From: Candidatus Peribacteraceae bacterium
GTDB lineage: Bacteria > Patescibacteriota > Gracilibacteria > Peribacterales > Peribacteraceae
Reading direction: 5' to 3'
Assembly (NCBI GenBank): GCA_018061945.1
Contig: JAGOTD010000004.1
Coordinates: 1 to 64,000, forward strand
Length of the DNA: 64,000 nucleotides
Shown here: in pieces, positions 7,667-16,453 of the stretch
Position numbering within the stretch: position 1 is the stretch's first letter
Layout: each line of letters begins with the position of its first letter
Made by a program: the position numbers and the translations under genes
The notes under the pieces: model-generated
Database searches by the model: none
Seen by the model: only the letters and a program-made list of their open reading frames with translations
What the model was told of the DNA's origin: nothing

Positions 7667-10600
7667 ATGCGTCTTAAAACCCCTCCGCCAAAGCCGATTC
7701 TGCTCTTTGCACTCAGCGGCTCTCTTGTGATGATTATTCTGTCGATGGTGTTTCCGGATGTGCGTGCGTCAATTGTGGAACTGACACTTGGTGGCGACGA
7801 ACCAGCGCAGGTTTTAACGCAGAATCCTTTGAGCATTGTGACACTCACACAGTCGGCCGTACTCGCGACAATTGATACCAATACTCTGCGCGCCGCAGAC
7901 GCAGAAAATAACATTCGCGAGGAATCGATGCCTGCTCCTGGCCCGCAGGCGCGCGCAACCACTACGAGAGCCGCCAGTTTGCTTGATACGTTTTTCCAGG
8001 CGATGCCAACTGAGCAGGAAACATCGGCAGCAGCATCAGCAACAATTTCATCGAGCAGCACTCCTGCTTCATCGATATCTTCGAGTGCCGCTGCGTCAAC
8101 TGTCGCTATCACTGCACTGCAAGAAAGCGTTCAAAGACTGTCTAGCACACTCGAAAGCGAACAAGACGCTGTCGCTGGGGCAATCGGCGTTCCGGTCGTG
8201 CAATCGTTTACTCTCACGATCAATGCGTTTACCGCCGCTCTCACACCGGCGCAGATCGAATTACTCCGCAGTGATCCGCGCGTTGCAAGCGTCGAGGCCG
8301 ATGAACGAGTGGAAGTAGTACTCGATCGATCGGTAGGACAAATGAGCGCCAATGCTGCGTGGCTTAAAGATGCAGCCGGAAATACGTGTGCCGAGAGCGG
8401 CCAGCAGTGCGTCACGGGCAAGAATGTCAAAATCGGTATCATCGATACGGGTATCGACTACACACATACCGATCTGGGCGGCTGTGCCGGCGGACTGTGT
8501 AAAGTGAAAGGCGGATACAACTTGCTGACAGCGACAGATCCGTGGATTGATGACAACGGCCATGGCACACACGTTGCTGCAATCGCAGCCGGTAACGGCG
8601 TGCTCAAAGGTGTTGCACCGGGCGCGTCGCTCTACGCCTTTAAGGCGATGGATAAATTTGGCGCCGGCACCAGTTCCAAAATTATCGCCGCCATCGAAAA
8701 GGCGATCGACCCCAATGGCGACAGTGACATTACCGATCGTATGGATGTCATCAATCTGAGTATCGGCTGTACCACGTGTCATAACCCCGACGATGCCATG
8801 AGCCGCGCTGCCGACTTGGCAAGTGCTGCCGGCGTTATCGTAGTAGCTGCCTCGGGAAATAATGGCCCCGAAGACGGAACGGTAAATTCGCCGGGAGTCG
8901 CTCGCAGCGTCATTACCGTTGGCGCCGTCGATCGCGACGGTATTCCGAGTAACTACACAGCACATGGCCCGACACTCGCGTTTACCATGAAGCCCGATAT
9001 TCTGGCGCCTGGCAGCAGCATTTGCTCCGCCAAAAAAGTCGGCACAACACTTGGTACCGACTGTCTCGATAGCAACCATATGGCGCTCAGCGGTACGAGT
9101 ATGGCTGCTCCGCACATTACGGGTTTAAGCGCGCTCATCCGTCAGGCACATCCAGACTGGACGCCGGCGCAAGTGAAGTTCGCTATGCGTTCGACGGCCA
9201 AAGGCATGACAAATTTTGATGCACGCACGGTCGTCGCAAACGGCTACGGACTTGTTGATAGTCTGAAAGCCGTCATCAGCAATTACACCTATGAACCGAT
9301 CAATCTCCAAACCGCTGGCGGATTCGACGGCAAAATCGATATCAAAGGAACCATCGGCATGCCAAACATTGCCTCCTACAAGCTAACCGCACTCTCACTG
9401 TCCTCCACAGACTCCATTGTTCTCACAAACATCAATCATGCGCCGACGAGTGACACACTGTTACAGCAGTACGATACAATTCGCTTAAAAGCCGGTGAAA
9501 AATATATTCTGACACTGGAAGTAACCGATACAGCGGGGCGCGTGCAGCGCGATGCCACGCTGTTTTATTCCACGCGTGCGTTGCCCCTTGCTGGTACCGA
9601 TATCGCCATCACGCGCAGCGGACCTGCCAATATTGCGCGCGGAGGAAGCGGTACATTTATAGTACAGGTACAAAACCGCGGCACCAGTAACGCACCGTCT
9701 GTGACGGTGAGCGATTACTATCCTACAAACAACGCCTTTACGCTGATAGCAAGCAAGAGCACGCCCGGCTGCAAGCAGACCGGTATCTCTGCCGTTCGCT
9801 GTGACATCGGCGCTCTGGCACCCGGCGCAAGTACGACTCTCACACTCGTCTACGCTGTGGCTCTACCCGCAGCCTGCACCAGTCAAACACTGCAGAGTTA
9901 TGCGTACGCCGCCTCCACAGTACCCGATCCCGATACCAGCAATAACCGCACACCGGTACTCGGCACCAATGTGACGTGCCCGCTCGCCGATGTCTCGATT
10001 GCAACCGCAGGGCCGACTGCCACCATGGTCGGCGAACCGATGAGCTATATGTTTATTATCGGCAACGCCGGTCCAAGTATCGCAAAGAATGTGCGCATGA
10101 CCACGACACTGCCTGCCGGACTGGTGCTAGGGAGCAGTAACGATAGCAGCTGCAAAAAGAATGCAGCCGGGACACTCACTTGCAGCGCGGCAACACTGGC
10201 ACCCGGTATCACCAAAACAATTCTCGTAACCGCACACATTGCCTCCGGCACTGCCTGTCCGGGTACTGCACCGACACAAGCGAGTGTGACGAGCTCCGTG
10301 AATGATCCGCAACCGGGGAACAATGCATCAACACCTATTGCCACCACCTTCACGTGCAGGCCAGATGTAAGCCTCACTCAATCGGGCCCATCGTCTGTGA
10401 CCCAAGGCTCGACTCTTACCGACACGGTGATCCTTACCAACAACGGCACACTCACTTCGGCTGCCATGAGCATTAAAATGGCTGTTCCAACCGGAACAAC
10501 ATTCAAAGCAGCGCCGCTTTCCTCGTCTGGCTGCACAGCAGCTGGCGGGACTGTTACGTGCAAAGTAAGCCCGCTTGCTGCGGGTGGTACTGCGCAGTAC

Positions 10601-10738
10601 GCCATTGCGTTTCAGGCAAACACCGCCTGCAATACCACTATTACAACTTCTGCCAGCGTCAAACAAAACGCGCCGGACGCCAATCCTGCAAATGATAAAG
10701 CTCTGCCAGATATTACAACAACTGTGCTCTGCCCATAG
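7667..10738 (+). CDS. Subtilisin-like serine protease with DUF11-type repeats
   Basis: A 1023-residue exported S8 peptidase. An N-terminal membrane segment (about 10-30) is followed by a Ser/Ala-rich stretch and a propeptide-like region (about 175-220, inhibitor I9-like pattern). The catalytic triad is intact: Asp260 in IGIIDTGIDY, His299 in DNGHGTHVA and Ser478 in SGTSMAAPH, with oxyanion Asn398 in ASGNNGP. From about residue 645 there are three Ig-like repeats of the DUF11 type (starting DIAITRSGP, ADVSIATAGP and PDVSLTQSGP), each with paired cysteines. It is a smaller relative of the 2547-residue subtilase at 55463; the two share the protease core and repeat type. It probably acts at the cell surface; the substrate is unknown. 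Confidence 0.93.
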   Translation: MRLKTPPPKPILLFALSGSLVMIILSMVFPDVRASIVELTLGGDEPAQVLTQNPLSIVTLTQSAVLATIDTNTLRAADAENNIREESMPAPGPQARATTTRAASLLDTFFQAMPTEQETSAAASATISSSSTPASSISSSAAASTVAITALQESVQRLSSTLESEQDAVAGAIGVPVVQSFTLTINAFTAALTPAQIELLRSDPRVASVEADERVEVVLDRSVGQMSANAAWLKDAAGNTCAESGQQCVTGKNVKIGIIDTGIDYTHTDLGGCAGGLCKVKGGYNLLTATDPWIDDNGHGTHVAAIAAGNGVLKGVAPGASLYAFKAMDKFGAGTSSKIIAAIEKAIDPNGDSDITDRMDVINLSIGCTTCHNPDDAMSRAADLASAAGVIVVAASGNNGPEDGTVNSPGVARSVITVGAVDRDGIPSNYTAHGPTLAFTMKPDILAPGSSICSAKKVGTTLGTDCLDSNHMALSGTSMAAPHITGLSALIRQAHPDWTPAQVKFAMRSTAKGMTNFDARTVVANGYGLVDSLKAVISNYTYEPINLQTAGGFDGKIDIKGTIGMPNIASYKLTALSLSSTDSIVLTNINHAPTSDTLLQQYDTIRLKAGEKYILTLEVTDTAGRVQRDATLFYSTRALPLAGTDIAITRSGPANIARGGSGTFIVQVQNRGTSNAPSVTVSDYYPTNNAFTLIASKSTPGCKQTGISAVRCDIGALAPGASTTLTLVYAVALPAACTSQTLQSYAYAASTVPDPDTSNNRTPVLGTNVTCPLADVSIATAGPTATMVGEPMSYMFIIGNAGPSIAKNVRMTTTLPAGLVLGSSNDSSCKKNAAGTLTCSAATLAPGITKTILVTAHIASGTACPGTAPTQASVTSSVNDPQPGNNASTPIATTFTCRPDVSLTQSGPSSVTQGSTLTDTVILTNNGTLTSAAMSIKMAVPTGTTFKAAPLSSSGCTAAGGTVTCKVSPLAAGGTAQYAIAFQANTACNTTITTSASVKQNAPDANPANDKALPDITTTVLCP

Positions 10739-10814
10739 CAAAGTGTAGAGCCGTATCAAAAAATTATCTGAGTCCGCTGAGGCAGGGGTTGGGTTAAGCA
10801 AATCCCAATAACCA

Positions 10815-10868
10815 ATAAACCAACTACCAATCTATCTTGGGATTTGGTCGTTGGAAGTTGGTAGTTGC
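10815..10868. terminator. Possible hairpin after the subtilase gene
   Basis: The arms caactaccaa (about 10819) and ttggtagttg (about 10858) can pair across a loop, between the subtilase stop and tRNA-Arg. No strong T-tract follows, so termination is uncertain. Confidence 0.35.
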
Positions 10869-10895
10869 GATTTCCAGCATGTATGCTGGCCATAT

Positions 10896-10970
10896 GGTCC
10901 TGTAGTTCAACGGATAGAACGACCCTCTCCTAAGGGGTAAATGCAGGTTCGATTCCCGCCAGGACCACCA
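10896..10970 (+). tRNA. tRNA-Arg (anticodon CCT)
   Basis: A cloverleaf can be drawn: acceptor GGTCCTG pairs with CAGGACC, the anticodon stem ACCCT pairs with GGGGT, and the loop CTCCTAA carries anticodon CCT (decodes AGG). The T loop is TTCGATT, with one A-C mismatch in the middle of its stem. The 3' CCA is encoded (10968-10970). Confidence 0.92.
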
Positions 10971-10998
10971 TTCGACTCTCCGACTAGAAAGATCGCTC

Positions 10999-11115
10999 AT
11001 GGCAAGCCACGAAGTATGCGCTTTGCGCAACTTCATGGCAGGCCACGAAATTCGCTGCGCGAATAATAAGGCAGCGCATACTTCGTGCCCTGTAGTCGTG
11101 CGAAGCACGTACTAC
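10999..11115. repeat. Cluster of palindromes upstream of the GIY-YIG gene
   Basis: Arms at 11005-11021 and 11073-11089 pair over 15 of 17 bases (gccacgaagtatgcgct against agcgcatacttcgtgcc). A direct repeat atggca(a/g)gccacgaa occurs at 10999 and 11036. A second palindrome (gtagt-cgtgcgaagcacgt-actac) covers 11092-11115. REP-like in appearance; none of it codes. Confidence 0.65.
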
Positions 11116-11120
11116 GGGGC

Positions 11121-11126
11121 TATAAT
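11121..11126 (+). promoter_or_regulatory. -10 box TATAAT of the GIY-YIG gene
   Basis: TATAAT is followed by seven bases and the ATG at 11134, giving a probable leaderless transcript. Confidence 0.5.
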
Positions 11127-11133
11127 TACATAC

Positions 11134-11427
11134 ATGTTTATTGTGTATGTTCTGCGCAGCCTAAAAAATAGCCAACTATATGTCGGATATACGACAAATC
11201 TGAAACAACGTATCGAAACACATAATAAAGGCAGTGTTACATCTACCAAAACGAAGCGTCCTTGGAAATTAATATTTGCCGAAGCATATATTTCACAGGC
11301 AGATGCTTTGCGACGGGAGAAATATTTCAAAACCACTCAAGGAAAAAATGCTCTAAAACATATGCTCCGAATAACGTTAAAGCTTCCGAATGAAAGCAAC
11401 CTTCATGTGCCTTCGCAACAAATCTGA
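11134..11427 (+). CDS. Single-domain GIY-YIG nuclease
   Basis: A 97-residue protein of the small GIY-YIG group (UvrC N-terminal domain-like, YhbQ/SLX1-type). It starts with MFIVYVLRS, followed by LYVGYTTNLKQRI: the GIY half is IVY and the YIG half is YVG, with the following Arg and the HNKG segment in place, and an R-E-K-Y-F helix (LRREKYFK) near the end. The start is ATG 11134, behind TATAAT; the frame is open further upstream but runs through palindromes. Such small nucleases are common in CPR genomes and their role is mostly unproven (DNA repair or mobile-element related). The palindromes directly upstream are noteworthy. Confidence 0.88.
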   Translation: MFIVYVLRSLKNSQLYVGYTTNLKQRIETHNKGSVTSTKTKRPWKLIFAEAYISQADALRREKYFKTTQGKNALKHMLRITLKLPNESNLHVPSQQI

Positions 11428-11534
11428 GTTCATTCTTCTCCCCCCAACTGCCCATAAAAACTCTCATGCGCATTCAGGAAATCTTTGGTGACGCGGAAAT
11501 AATTCCGATACCAGTTTTACCATGCAGGCAGTGA

Positions 11535-11966
11535 TTGACGAACGCTGCTAATCAGGTTCATGCTATAGCCGTGCCCGAAGCCACCACTCTCGGCGTCACC
11601 ACATTTGACGATGTCACCATCATCCATATTTTGCTGCACGCAGACCATAGTGAAGATAGCCTTGATGCCATGGAAAACGAACTATCGCGTGTCGTTCGAA
11701 AAGCAACACTAGTACGAGCGAATACTATTTTTCTTCTGAGCTTTCATGCAACCGACAGCATAAGCGAACTGATGGTAAGTGTGCTGCTGAGAATTGGCGA
11801 AGAGATCAAGCTTTTTGGCGGCAAACTTCATATGTGTCTGCCCGATGTAAAAATGGATGAAGCAGCTCGTATCGGATTGCAGGATTTTGTTTTACCAGGG
11901 GCCGGCGGCTGCATTGCATCTGCCTGTGCGCTATGCACAAAATATACGCCAAAGAATAAAGATTGA
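11535..11966 (+). CDS. STAS-like domain protein
   Basis: A 143-residue protein (TTG start at 11535, not certain; GTG 11571 is an alternative). Its pattern suits a STAS/anti-sigma-antagonist fold: strand DDVTIIHILL, helix, strand ANTIFLLSFHATDS with an ISELMVSVLLRIGEEIKLFGGKLHM helix-strand, and a late IGLQDFVLP segment matching the usual gl..if position. The serine that STAS antagonists use for phosphorylation could be in the TDSIS stretch, but the match is weak. The C-terminal 25 residues include a Cys-x-x-x-Cys-x-x-Cys cluster. It converges on the MBL-fold gene next door. I am not certain of the family. Confidence 0.5.
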   Translation: MTNAANQVHAIAVPEATTLGVTTFDDVTIIHILLHADHSEDSLDAMENELSRVVRKATLVRANTIFLLSFHATDSISELMVSVLLRIGEEIKLFGGKLHMCLPDVKMDEAARIGLQDFVLPGAGGCIASACALCTKYTPKNKD

Positions 11967-11985
11967 GGCATGTGGATCGATTGTA

Positions 11986-12516
11986 TTACTGCCCCAATAT
12001 CACCACCTGACGATTGTCCTGTGGCAGAGAACTCTGCTTGAGCTTGAGTTCGGATACCGTCTCGACGTTTGAGGCGCCACAAGCCTTGGCTGCAGCAGCG
12101 GTATCGCCGCCTTCGACCGGGAACAGCATAATGACGCGTGGATCGATGGCTTCGACGAGTGTTGAGAGTTTTTTGGCATCGCCGGCCGCAACGACGAGAA
12201 TGTCGATGTTGCCAAGGCCTTCCACTTCGCTATCGGACCAATCCAAAATCGGCGCATCGATGAAGGCAAAGCGCATGCCTTCCTGTTCGCACGAATACGA
12301 AACCTGCTGACCGTCTTTCTGGCCGACTCCGCGCATGATCATACCGCCAATGTCGTACTCACCAGGCCAGCTGACTGTCTTTGGCTGCAAATTTTCTTCC
12401 GGATGACTGAGGAGCACCCACTGATCTTTGACAGCGGCTTTTGGAAAGACAAGGAAAGAAATTTCCGGACCGGTCACTTCGCACACGGCGTTTTTGGAGG
12501 CAGAGAAGGTAATCAT
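11986..12516 (-). CDS. Short metallo-beta-lactamase-fold protein lacking metal ligands
   Basis: A 176-residue protein resembling the C-terminal-shortened MBL-fold group (COG2220-like) of CPR genomes, with the WPGEYDIGGM motif near residue 50 that corresponds to the PGEYE(v/i)xG motif of that group. The HxHxDH metal-binding motif is absent, so it is probably not a hydrolase of the usual kind. Segments IDILVVAAGD and DPRVIMLFPVEGGD match late strands of the fold. Its ATG (12516) follows TACTCT (12523-12528 on the minus strand) by six bases, a leaderless arrangement. Confidence 0.6.
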   Translation of the reverse strand: MITFSASKNAVCEVTGPEISFLVFPKAAVKDQWVLLSHPEENLQPKTVSWPGEYDIGGMIMRGVGQKDGQQVSYSCEQEGMRFAFIDAPILDWSDSEVEGLGNIDILVVAAGDAKKLSTLVEAIDPRVIMLFPVEGGDTAAAAKACGASNVETVSELKLKQSSLPQDNRQVVILGQ

Positions 12517-12560
12517 GGCTTTAGAGTAGCATAAAGGGGTAAGGCATAGAAAGGCTCGGG

Positions 12561-12594
12561 CGCGAATTACGAATCACGAATTATGAATTACGTA
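12561..12594. repeat. Partial copy of the dispersed TACGAATTACGA element
   Basis: The words cgaattacga, atcacgaatt and atgaattacg run in tandem between the murA end and the MBL-fold gene; they match the units of the longer copies at 2887 and 23931. Confidence 0.55.
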
Positions 12595-12659
12595 TAAATA
12601 AATATCAACATAAAGGCAGCTCGAAGCCCTTTCTCTAACCCTTAACCCTAACCCAAACC

Positions 12660-13994
12660 CTATTTTCTGCTCTTCACCTTCGCCGTTTCTTTGCTGACCT
12701 TCGCCTTAAGCGGCGCTTCGACGATGGCGGAGATTTCTTGCTGACGCGTGATACGTGCGCCAAGAGCCTGCAATTTGGGAACCAGCTGATCGTAGCCGCG
12801 TTCGATGTACTTCACATCGGTTACGATGGTTTCGCCGTGCGCACAGAGTCCTGCAAGCACCATAGCGGCGCCGGCGCGGATGTCGTTACTGGCGACCATG
12901 CGGCCTTGCAAAGGAGTCGGGCCAATGACGAGTGCTTGATGAGAGTTGAGGATTTCGATATGGGCACCCATTTTTTCCAGCTCGTAGAGGTAAGCCATGC
13001 GGCCTTCAAAGAGCACCTCGAAGATGCGGCTCACGCCTTGTGCCTGGGTCATAGCGACACCAAACGGTGCCTGTAAGTCGGTTGGAAAGCCCGGAAAGAT
13101 ATTGGTTTGGACGCGCAAAGCCTTGAGGCTGGATTCGTTACCATGGACATGCAAGACACCAGAGCCATCGAAGCGACACTTGCCGCCCATGCGTTCGCAC
13201 GCATTCAAGAATGAGAGGAGATGACTACGCTCCACTCCGTGAATGCGCACGTGCCCACGTGTGACAAGGCCGGCAATCACAAAGGCGCCCGCTTCCAGAT
13301 AATCGGAAATAACGGTGTGTTGGCCGCCACCGATCTTCTTTTTGCCGCGAACAGTAATCGTGTGCGTGCCTCGACCGATAATAGTAATGCCGCGCGACGC
13401 CAAAAAATCGCAGACATCCTGCACATGCGGCTCGGCGGCTGCCAGTTCTACCGTTGTTTCGCCTTCCACCAGTGCTGCGGCCAAAATAACGTTCTCGGTT
13501 GCGGTGACAGAAAACTCTGGAAGTACAATTTCGCGTGCGCTGAGTGTGCCTTCTAGGCAGAGAGTGTTATCGGTACACAAATCTTTGGCACCCATTTGGA
13601 CAAACGCCTGAATGTGGGCATTCACCGGCCGTTTGCCGAGCACACATCCGCCCGGATACGCCATTTCGACGCGACCGAAACGGGCCAGAAGTGGTCCCAG
13701 CAACACAATAGAGCCACGTAACTTGGAAACAAGATCGTGAGGGATTGGCTGATTGTTGAGCTTGGTGGCGTCTACTGTAACCGTATTGTCGATAAAGGAC
13801 ACTTTCGCCCCTAAAAACTTGAGAATCGAGATCATTGTTTCAATGTCCGAAAGCCGTGGAACATTGTGAAAAACTGATACTCCTGAGCAGACGACAGAGC
13901 CGGCCAGAAGCGGCAAAGCAGCGTTTTTGGAGCCACTGATAGTGACATCCCCCATAAGCGGAATACCGCCCTGGATGCGATAACGGATATCCAT
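12660..13994 (-). CDS. murA: UDP-N-acetylglucosamine 1-carboxyvinyltransferase
   Basis: A 444-residue MurA, which adds enolpyruvate to UDP-GlcNAc, the first committed step of peptidoglycan synthesis in the cytoplasm. The start is ATG 13994 (MDIRYRIQGG), since the family begins here and a TACCAT box lies 8 bases before it. Signatures: GSKNAALPLLAG near residue 20, the active-site Cys in PGGCVLGKRPVNAH (about 112-125), the FPTDLQAPFG segment and the late NDIRAGAAMVLAGL. A Lys/Ser-rich tail of about 20 residues extends beyond the usual end. lspA lies upstream on the same strand. Confidence 0.96.
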   Translation of the reverse strand: MDIRYRIQGGIPLMGDVTISGSKNAALPLLAGSVVCSGVSVFHNVPRLSDIETMISILKFLGAKVSFIDNTVTVDATKLNNQPIPHDLVSKLRGSIVLLGPLLARFGRVEMAYPGGCVLGKRPVNAHIQAFVQMGAKDLCTDNTLCLEGTLSAREIVLPEFSVTATENVILAAALVEGETTVELAAAEPHVQDVCDFLASRGITIIGRGTHTITVRGKKKIGGGQHTVISDYLEAGAFVIAGLVTRGHVRIHGVERSHLLSFLNACERMGGKCRFDGSGVLHVHGNESSLKALRVQTNIFPGFPTDLQAPFGVAMTQAQGVSRIFEVLFEGRMAYLYELEKMGAHIEILNSHQALVIGPTPLQGRMVASNDIRAGAAMVLAGLCAHGETIVTDVKYIERGYDQLVPKLQALGARITRQQEISAIVEAPLKAKVSKETAKVKSRK

Positions 13995-14046
13995 AGACTG
14001 AGATGGTAGCATAAATGGAGCGCAAAATCGAAGATAGAAAGGAGAA

Positions 14047-14250
14047 AAGACGCTCCGGACTGGGTATTTGTTATCAAACAACAAAACTGGAGTTTGCTAT
14101 GGACCTAGCCGGAGCGTCTCGACTGGATCAAAAATCTTACTGCATCTTGGCTATGATAATTGTAAAGACGCTCCGGCCACACTCAATACATACACCTGAT
14201 CAATCATTCTGATTTCATCTCCTAATCTTGGAGCGTCTCGACTGGATCGA
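14047..14250. repeat. Two tandem GACGCTCCGG hairpin modules between murA and lspA
   Basis: Module 1: AGACGCTCCGG (14048-14058) with its complement CCGGAGCGTCT (14109-14119), followed by CGACTGGATC. Module 2: AGACGCTCCGG (14166-14176) with an imperfect partner GGAGCGTCT (14230-14238), again followed by CGACTGGATC. The loops are about 50 bases and differ. A third module is at 18366-18450. They form stable stems of 10-20 bp and have no coding potential. Confidence 0.7.
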
Positions 14251-14259
14251 TAATCCAGA

Positions 14260-14763
14260 TCATCTCGCCGCTCGCTTCCTCCGCCAATCCAAAAAACCCT
14301 GTAGCAACAATAATCCGGCGCCAATCGTGATCAGGCTATCGGGCACATTGAAGATGTAAAACGTACCGACCTGAAAATAATCCGTCACAAATCCATTGAG
14401 CAAACGATCGACCATATTGCCGAGTGCGCCGCCAACAATCAGGCCGAATGCAACGGATAGCAGGCGCGACTTGCGTTCGTGCCAAGCGGAGTAGATAACG
14501 AGCCCGAGTGCCGCGACAATAACGAGCTCCTGCCACGGAGAGGAGATGCGAATGCCGTAAGCGATGCCCGGATTATGGACGAGCTGTAACCCGGCAAACT
14601 CACCGATGATTGCAATGCGCTGTGTGAGGTGCGATGCCCAGACGTTGCACAAAAACCCCAGAATAAATGCAACGATGCTGGTGAAAAGAAAAATCAAAGG
14701 AAGGCAGGAAAGTGAGAAAGGGCAGGAAAGGCAGGAAGGTTTCAAGATTTTTATTCTTCGCAC
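14260..14763 (-). CDS. lspA: Lipoprotein signal peptidase II
   Basis: An inner-membrane aspartyl protease that removes signal peptides from prolipoproteins such as the cyclophilin lipoprotein encoded at 17577. Four hydrophobic segments are visible. Motifs: NPGIAYGI, GGALGNMVDRLLNGFVTDY with the first catalytic Asp, and FNVPDSLITIG with the second (the usual A before D is P here). The ATG at 14763 gives 167 residues, but codons 8-21 come from a CT-rich tandem repeat (ttcctgcc units) like that in the aspS leader, so a TTG at 14697 (145 residues) may be the true start. Confidence 0.9.
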   Translation of the reverse strand: MRRIKILKPSCLSCPFSLSCLPLIFLFTSIVAFILGFLCNVWASHLTQRIAIIGEFAGLQLVHNPGIAYGIRISSPWQELVIVAALGLVIYSAWHERKSRLLSVAFGLIVGGALGNMVDRLLNGFVTDYFQVGTFYIFNVPDSLITIGAGLLLLQGFLDWRRKRAAR

Positions 14764-15083
14764 CTGTTTACTTCAATCAATTCATGAGTTCATTCGTTCA
14801 TTCCGCCTACACCAATATCAATCACGCATACACACTTACAGGCAACGTGCACAGTAGCATTGTTACGTTGTCTTCGCATCGCAAATTCTTGTGATTCCTG
14901 TTTCTTGCTCCTACCGGCATGCGCTACCATGTCGCCTCATACCACTTCGCGTTTGAAGCTCCATGACTCCACATCAAGATATTTTGTATGCTGATTGGCT
15001 GAGACAAACGCTTCGCGGTACGAGCAGTGCAAATAGAGGGCTTTTTGTATCTGGCGCTTTTCTATTACAGACTTGTATTTCGT
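14764..15083. other. Intergenic region between lspA and ftsW
   Basis: A divergent gap of about 320 bases. I see no conserved gene. It contains a 45-codon ORF (14963-15100, ATG to TGA) that overlaps the ftsW start by 17 bases, and a TACCAT box near 14927. No terminator-like hairpin stands out. Confidence 0.4.
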
Positions 15084-16307
15084 ATGTTCCGCAAAGCTGA
15101 TTTTCTCCTGCTTGGCATTGCTCTTGGCTTGACGCTGTTTGGTTTGGCGATGATCGGGAGTGTGAGCGTGTTTGAAAGCTACCAGCAGACGGCTTACTTT
15201 GTGGCTACCAATAGAGGCGGATGGACCGTGCCGTCCAATTCTTTTTACCTGCTGCGCAGCTTTATGCACGCACTCGTCGCACTGGGAGCAATGGGTGTAA
15301 CCACTCTCATGCCGTATCACTTTTGGGAAAAGCATGCGCGCGTGCTGTTTGTGGGAAACCTCATTTTGCTGCTGCTGCTCTTTATTCCGGGTCTTGGCAT
15401 CGGTAACGATTATGGAACAGCGCGCAGCTGGCTACAGCTGCCGTTTTTCACGGTACAGCCGTCCGAACTGCTCAAGCTCACGCTGGTTTTTTACCTCGCT
15501 GTCTGGCTGCAAAAGAAAGAATCGAGCATCGCTACGTTCCGCGAAGGCTTTATTCCGTTCGTCGCCCTGCTCTGTCTTTCGACGTTCCTTGTCGCGCTGC
15601 AGCCGGATCTGGGAGGATTCCTCATCTTCTCGGCGATTGCGACAACCATGTTCTTCGTGGGTGGCGGCAACATTTTCCACCTGCTGCTTGGCGCGGGTAG
15701 CGCTGCGATGCTCGGACTTCCGGTTATTTTGAGCAAAGACTACGTGCTGCGACGCTTTACCGCATTTTTGACTGTGCTGGCGAATCCGGATGATCCGAGC
15801 ATCCGCGAGGGAACCGGTTATCAGATTTATCAGGCGCTGATTGCCATCGGCAGCGGCGGTATTTTTGGGGTGGGCTACGGCAAATCCATTCAGAAATTCG
15901 GCTACTTGCCCGAAGTGCAGTCGGACACGATTTTCGCCGCCATGGCCGAAGAGCTCGGGTTTCTGCGTCTGATTATCGTGCTCACTCTGTTTGGCATTCT
16001 GGTCTACCGTGGCTTTCGCATCGCCCGCAACGCGCCCGATCGTTTCGGTTTTCTGGTGGCAACCGGTATCACCATGTCGATTGCGTTTCAAACACTGCTG
16101 AACATCTGCGTGAATCTCTCACTCTTTCCTCTCACCGGTATCACGCTCCCGTTCATCAGTTACGGTGGCACATCACTACTAGCGACACTCTCTGGCATCG
16201 GCATTCTGCTGAATATCTCCATGCACAGTAATACCGAAGAGGCGAGCGTACGCCGCAGAGTGCGCACCACACACACCTCGGCACTGAAGAGGTTTATTCA
16301 TTTGTAG
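15084..16307 (+). CDS. ftsW: FtsW/RodA/SpoVE family peptidoglycan polymerase (SEDS)
   Basis: A 407-residue polytopic SEDS glycosyltransferase that polymerises lipid II. The start is ATG 15084 (MFRKADFLLL), directly before the first membrane helix. Family motifs are clear: ARSWLQLPFFTVQPSELLKL, the GTGYQIYQALIAIGSGGIFGVGYGKSIQK region, VQSDTIFAAMAEELGF with conserved acidic residues, and LPFISYGGTS near the end. The neighbour murG, 146 bases downstream on the same strand, follows the dcw-cluster order and favours FtsW over RodA. About ten membrane segments are expected. Confidence 0.92.
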   Translation: MFRKADFLLLGIALGLTLFGLAMIGSVSVFESYQQTAYFVATNRGGWTVPSNSFYLLRSFMHALVALGAMGVTTLMPYHFWEKHARVLFVGNLILLLLLFIPGLGIGNDYGTARSWLQLPFFTVQPSELLKLTLVFYLAVWLQKKESSIATFREGFIPFVALLCLSTFLVALQPDLGGFLIFSAIATTMFFVGGGNIFHLLLGAGSAAMLGLPVILSKDYVLRRFTAFLTVLANPDDPSIREGTGYQIYQALIAIGSGGIFGVGYGKSIQKFGYLPEVQSDTIFAAMAEELGFLRLIIVLTLFGILVYRGFRIARNAPDRFGFLVATGITMSIAFQTLLNICVNLSLFPLTGITLPFISYGGTSLLATLSGIGILLNISMHSNTEEASVRRRVRTTHTSALKRFIHL

Positions 16308-16441
16308 AGGATGTGATGATGAGAAGATGAAGAGGATGCAGAAGATTTTGCGATCGTCATTCTCTCTTAATCGAGTTTTCTTTCATTTCCTCAGTCCTAA
16401 CCCAAACCCTTAACCCTTGCTTCTCTTAGGGTAAATACTGC

Positions 16442-16447
16442 TATCCT
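16442..16447 (+). promoter_or_regulatory. -10 box (TGC-TATCCT) of murG
   Basis: TGCTATCCT at 16439-16447, then six bases, then the murG ATG at 16454. Confidence 0.5.
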
Positions 16448-16453
16448 TGATGC

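Noticed and set aside
10999..11133. Upstream extension of the GIY-YIG reading frame
   Set aside because: The extension runs through palindromes and the -10 box; the family starts at MFIVYVLRS.
14963..15100. 45-codon ORF overlapping the ftsW start
   Set aside because: Starts after the divergent promoter region but has no SD, no well-spaced -10 and no recognisable sequence; kept only as a note.
15432..16091. 219-codon minus-strand frame opposite ftsW
   Set aside because: Complement of conserved SEDS motifs; low-complexity basic sequence with no homology pattern.
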